Source: Agapetus fuscipes (lineage: Eukaryota; Arthropoda; Insecta; Trichoptera; Glossosomatidae). Taken from it: a stretch of 64,000 bases of DNA. The notes under the pieces were generated by a model. The model had not been told where the DNA came from. It did no database searches and worked only from the letters and a program-made list of their open reading frames with translations. Where the stretch lies: contig OX637336.1 in NCBI GenBank assembly GCA_951799405.1, positions 16,535,479 to 16,599,478 of the forward strand, given 5' to 3'. Positions 61,301 through 64,000 of this stretch are shown here, piece by piece (within the stretch, counting starts at the first letter, position 1; every line of letters starts with the position of its first letter). A program made the translations under genes and the position numbers.

Positions 61301-63827
61301 TTTTTTTATATATATCAGGCTTATTTATTTAAAATTATAAATGATAAAAGAGAGCCGTTTTTGTGTTACACCTCTCCCTCCGATCACAGATAAGACTTTA
61401 AAAAAGTGTCTCTTGAGTGCTCTGCGAAATACACCCACAGATTTGGAGTTCTTCACTCCGGGTGGCAGGACTCGTAGAACGGAAATCGCGGTCTCCGAAA
61501 TTTGTACGGATCTGATGGTGAGGCTGAACCAAATTGATCTGAGTGTCTGCCTCCTCACACCCATCTCGACAGGCGAAATCATGTCAGTCAGATAAGGTGG
61601 AGTCAAGCCATTGATGGCTTTATATACCATCAGACAAACACGGTAGACCACCCTCTCCAGGAAACGAAGCCAATGTAGAGTGATACAACTATACATTCAA
61701 ATATAATCAATAACAAACGGAATCATTTTCTCTGGCTGGACTAAATCATGTGTGCGGTGCATTAGTTACAGCAGGCAAGCACTTGTTTTCCCAGACCATT
61801 AGCTCCATGTGCCAGAGGATGCCCATTCCTGTCTGCATCACATTGAAAATGAGTTACATCATCTGACCGCAAGCACCAGCAGTGTTCAACAAGCCGTTGC
61901 CATGGTTGAGTGGTCTGATCCAGCGTACATGTGAGGTGAGGTGGCGGTTGATGTCCTGATCCTTTGTAGCAGGGTTTAAATGCGCTGGATGGACCTTTGG
62001 TGACCAGTCTTTGGTAAAGTTAAATTAATTTTTCAACCCAGCGAAGAGCATATTTGAAAATATAAATGGTATATTTTTTGTGCTCCACCGGGATTCAAAC
62101 CTGCAACCTTCTATTTAGGAGTCCGAGGCGCTAACCACTAGACTACGGGCCGGTACCGGTACTGGTGCTCTTTTTTTGAGACACTGGAAGATGTAGCAAA
62201 TAGACCAGGATTAAATTGATGACCTGTACTTTTTGAAAGAATAATGGCAATGTAGAATTGCATGTTGTCCACTCACCTATTGATGACTTTGTGTATATTC
62301 TTGGATGGACTGAGCTGCGCCGCTGCCGAGCACTCCGCCCACTGAGTCAGGGGACCTTCACAGACTCTCTTCATCGTTTTCCTGGAAAACAAAACAGTTA
62401 AGATGGCACTGCTCTTCCAAAAGATTCTTGTCATTTGAATTTTCTTCCTCAGCCTCTCTCAGTCCACTCCTGGACATAGGCTTCCTCCAATCTTCTCCAT
62501 GTTTGACCATCGGCTGCTGTGTTGAGCCATCTTCTGCCTGCAGTTCCCTTGATGTCATCCAGTCACCTCAGTTGCGGTCTCCCCACTCCCGGCTTGAATA
62601 TACTGGACGATCTCTGGAGTGCTCCTTGACTGATAGGTTGGTACGAGGCTGACCACCCGTGCTGTAAAAATCGGTTCACTTTTGCCAATGCCACCCAGGT
62701 TCAGGGAACGGCGGCAGGAGTTGCAAGGTTTATGTCCATGTGAGGTTTTCTTTACTTGTATGCACACATGCAGAATGTGTAGGCGCGAACCTACATCTGC
62801 CTGTCTGTGGGCATGCATTTCATATGAGCCTTAAATGCTTACATATCCTTGCAGCTTAGATTATAGATTATTATAGATCCTTTTCAGCCATCTGTCATGG
62901 TCCTGCCTAGCAACGTGACAAGCCCAGCGTTACTTTAAGCAGGCCACTTGCTGTATGACATCAGTGACACCAGTGCGTCTACGGATCTCCTGGTTTGGAA
63001 CCCTATCTCTGAGACTGATTCCCAGCATCCTCCTTTCAATGGCTCTTTGGCACGTCCTCAGTCTGTTGGCACTATACTGATTGAGTCCTTTTGTTTCCAA
63101 GCAATAGGTGGATACTGGAAGCACGAATGACTCAAAGACATTTGAATACCAAGGCTTAATTTAGTTTTACCGCCTTTGTTAGTGTTTATGAAGAGAATTT
63201 AACTGATAAATAATCCTGAGATCAATGCTGCATCAAGCAGATACGCTTTCATTAAATTTGACATCAGTTTTTGTTGTTCTTTTATCAGTCGGAAGAGCAA
63301 CATCAATTGCTTTTCTTCTTCTTGCTCACATTTTGCGATTAAATCATTTTACAATACATTTTGTAACTTCTTCGGAGCTCTGCTATTGAATTATTAAAAT
63401 TGGATTGTTGACAAATATATCTGGCTATTGCAATTAAAAGGGTACGGCTTGAATAGCGTCATAAGTACACTAGCCAAACAGAAATGTAGACAATGTTAAT
63501 AAAAAAAATAAAAGATAATACACATTCATTACTATTGAATGAGGTAGCAAGTAGGGAAACGGCTGTAGGGGATAGGAAGAGATGTATGCCCAGCATTGTG
63601 GAGGCCAAGGAGAGACTTGGGAGAGAGAATGAAATAAAGATGTACTGGTTTGGGCATTCTTGCCTGTTGCTGTCTCTCTCCTGCTGCAGGGTCTGAGCAT
63701 TGAGTCTATCTCTCTCCTCCTCTTCGGGCTGGCAGGACAGTCGAGGAGGTCGGTGGTAAGCACGGTTCTCCAGGAAACCCAGGACTAGGCAGTGCAGGAT
63801 GTGCTCCGAGGCTTTTTCTAGCATCGT
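58330..63827 (-). CDS. FHIP: FHIP (FAM160) protein, 3' five coding exons, partial
   Basis: Fits the FTS- and Hook-interacting protein of the FHF complex, which links dynein-dynactin to Rab5 early endosomes. Exons on -: 63827-63664 (or to 63646), 62381-62277, 60993-60903, 60014-59236 and 58444-58330. Phases agree and join to read LEKASEHILHCLVLGFLENR; GPLTQWAECSAAAQLSPSKN; LLLLPRNLLSDSGGLGYEQY; a variable hydrophilic stretch rich in Glu, Asn and Ser; the C-terminal domain FKLLFKLLLNMHNQPYQINL with MMPHPYLHEYLLDPTL; and the end VVEEFCKELAAISFVKYHHA then SLNFPP stop. These match the conserved central and C-terminal blocks of FHIP. The first exon here probably uses a GC donor (AACAG|GCAAGA); the nearby GT (CCA|GTACAT) has a poor context but the same phase. 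The start and N-terminal half are beyond the right edge. Confidence 0.85.
58713..58889. mobile_element. MITE in the last FHIP intron
   Basis: TAAGAGCTCGTTCCC at 58714 and its inverse GGGAACGAGCTCTTA at 58875-58889. The arms also share GTCGGATCCG and GAGGTTCCAGTGGCAGAACA. About 176 bp, no ORF. Confidence 0.75.
60477..60748. mobile_element. MITE with about 24-bp inverted ends, ATA flanks
   Basis: GGGGCCGTCCATAAATTACG and its imperfect inverse (CGTAATATATGGATAGCCCC) bound 272 bases. ATA lies directly outside both ends. Poly-C runs are inside each end. It sits in the FHIP intron between the 60014 and 60903 exons. Confidence 0.7.
61325..61696 (-). repeat. CR1/L2-like LINE 3' end (reverse)
   Basis: 123-codon open stretch on -: LHWLRFLERVVYRVCLMVYK, AINGLTPPYLTDMI, RQTLRS and a C-terminus FRRALKRHFFKVL. 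Same protein region as at 56350 but clearly another subfamily. In an FHIP intron. Confidence 0.7.
61985..62152 (-). repeat. SINE1 copy (reverse)
   Basis: On -: head CCGTAGTCTAGTGGTTAGCG, box B GGTTTGAATCCCGGTGG and body AAATATGCTCTTCGCTGGGT. The 3' end is lost. Confidence 0.75.
62627..62872 (+). repeat. 250-bp repeat family copy
   Basis: Full-length forward copy from TTGACTGATAGGTTGGTACG through GTTCAGGGAACGGCGGCAGG to TTGCAGCTTAGATTATAGAT. In an FHIP intron. Confidence 0.75.
62873..63640. other. FHIP intron sequence
   Basis: No exon or named repeat recognised. 62930-63124 (-) translates to a fragment like a reverse transcriptase C-terminus (QRAIERRMLGISLRDRVPN, IRRRTGV), which suggests a decayed LINE of another family. 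Confidence 0.5.
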
Positions 63828-64000
63828 CTGAAAACATTTCATGTATCATAAAATTGATCCACTCTAGAAGAGTCTAACTATGGTTTCTAAACATTGTTAG
63901 CTACAAATTAAAGCCGTTGAATACATAGAAAATGATTTAGTGTCCAAAAGGAATATACATTAAAGCCTGCTGATTTATATGCTCACTTTGACAATTCAGG

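Overview
This is a eukaryotic window, most likely from a lepidopteran insect. The grounds are AT-rich intergenic DNA with frequent GTAGGTA/TACCTAC words, long introns with insect-type splice sites, dense tRNA-derived SINEs and MITEs, and insect-type gene content. Nothing prokaryotic is present. All calls come from reading the sequence and translations; no database search was run.

Two conserved multi-exon genes frame the right half. On the + strand, a nine-exon type II phosphatidylinositol 4-kinase gene runs from 29249 to 46307. Its exon chain joins in frame to give 469 codons and carries the CCPCC palmitoylation motif and the kinase loops. A phase-compatible alternative first exon lies at 29810-29951. 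On the - strand, the 3' five coding exons of an FHIP/FAM160 gene (FTS- and Hook-interacting protein, early-endosome transport) lie at 58330-63827. Its 5' end is beyond the right edge.

Two single-exon genes for secreted Gly/His/Tyr/Lys-rich proteins lie on the + strand at 18108-19439 and 26150-26965. They are paralogues with a shared HN(V/I)HHK(D/E)EYKK core and well-placed TATA boxes, and probably encode extracellular or cuticle-associated proteins.

The left 12 kb is mobile-element DNA. It holds a decayed PIF/Harbinger transposon (about 1902-9030) with a split DDE transposase and an opposite-strand second gene. A 4675-bp tandem duplication makes bases 1-1903 and 4676-6578 apparently identical. 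A 5'-truncated non-LTR retrotransposon (9340-11690) follows. Throughout the window there are two tRNA-derived SINE families (sometimes joined as a dimer, once next to a 5S rRNA-like sequence), a family of about 250 bp with at least 14 copies, two solo LTRs with 4-bp target duplications, a hAT-type element with an 8-bp duplication, several MITEs, a 1-kb foldback, and CR1/L2-like LINE ends.

The most unusual feature is inside the PI4KII gene. Three of nine exons (4, 6 and 8) have seeded local duplications that include the exon 3' end and its 5' splice site: a 110-bp unit in five copies, a roughly 20-bp unit in about 28 copies, and scattered partial copies.
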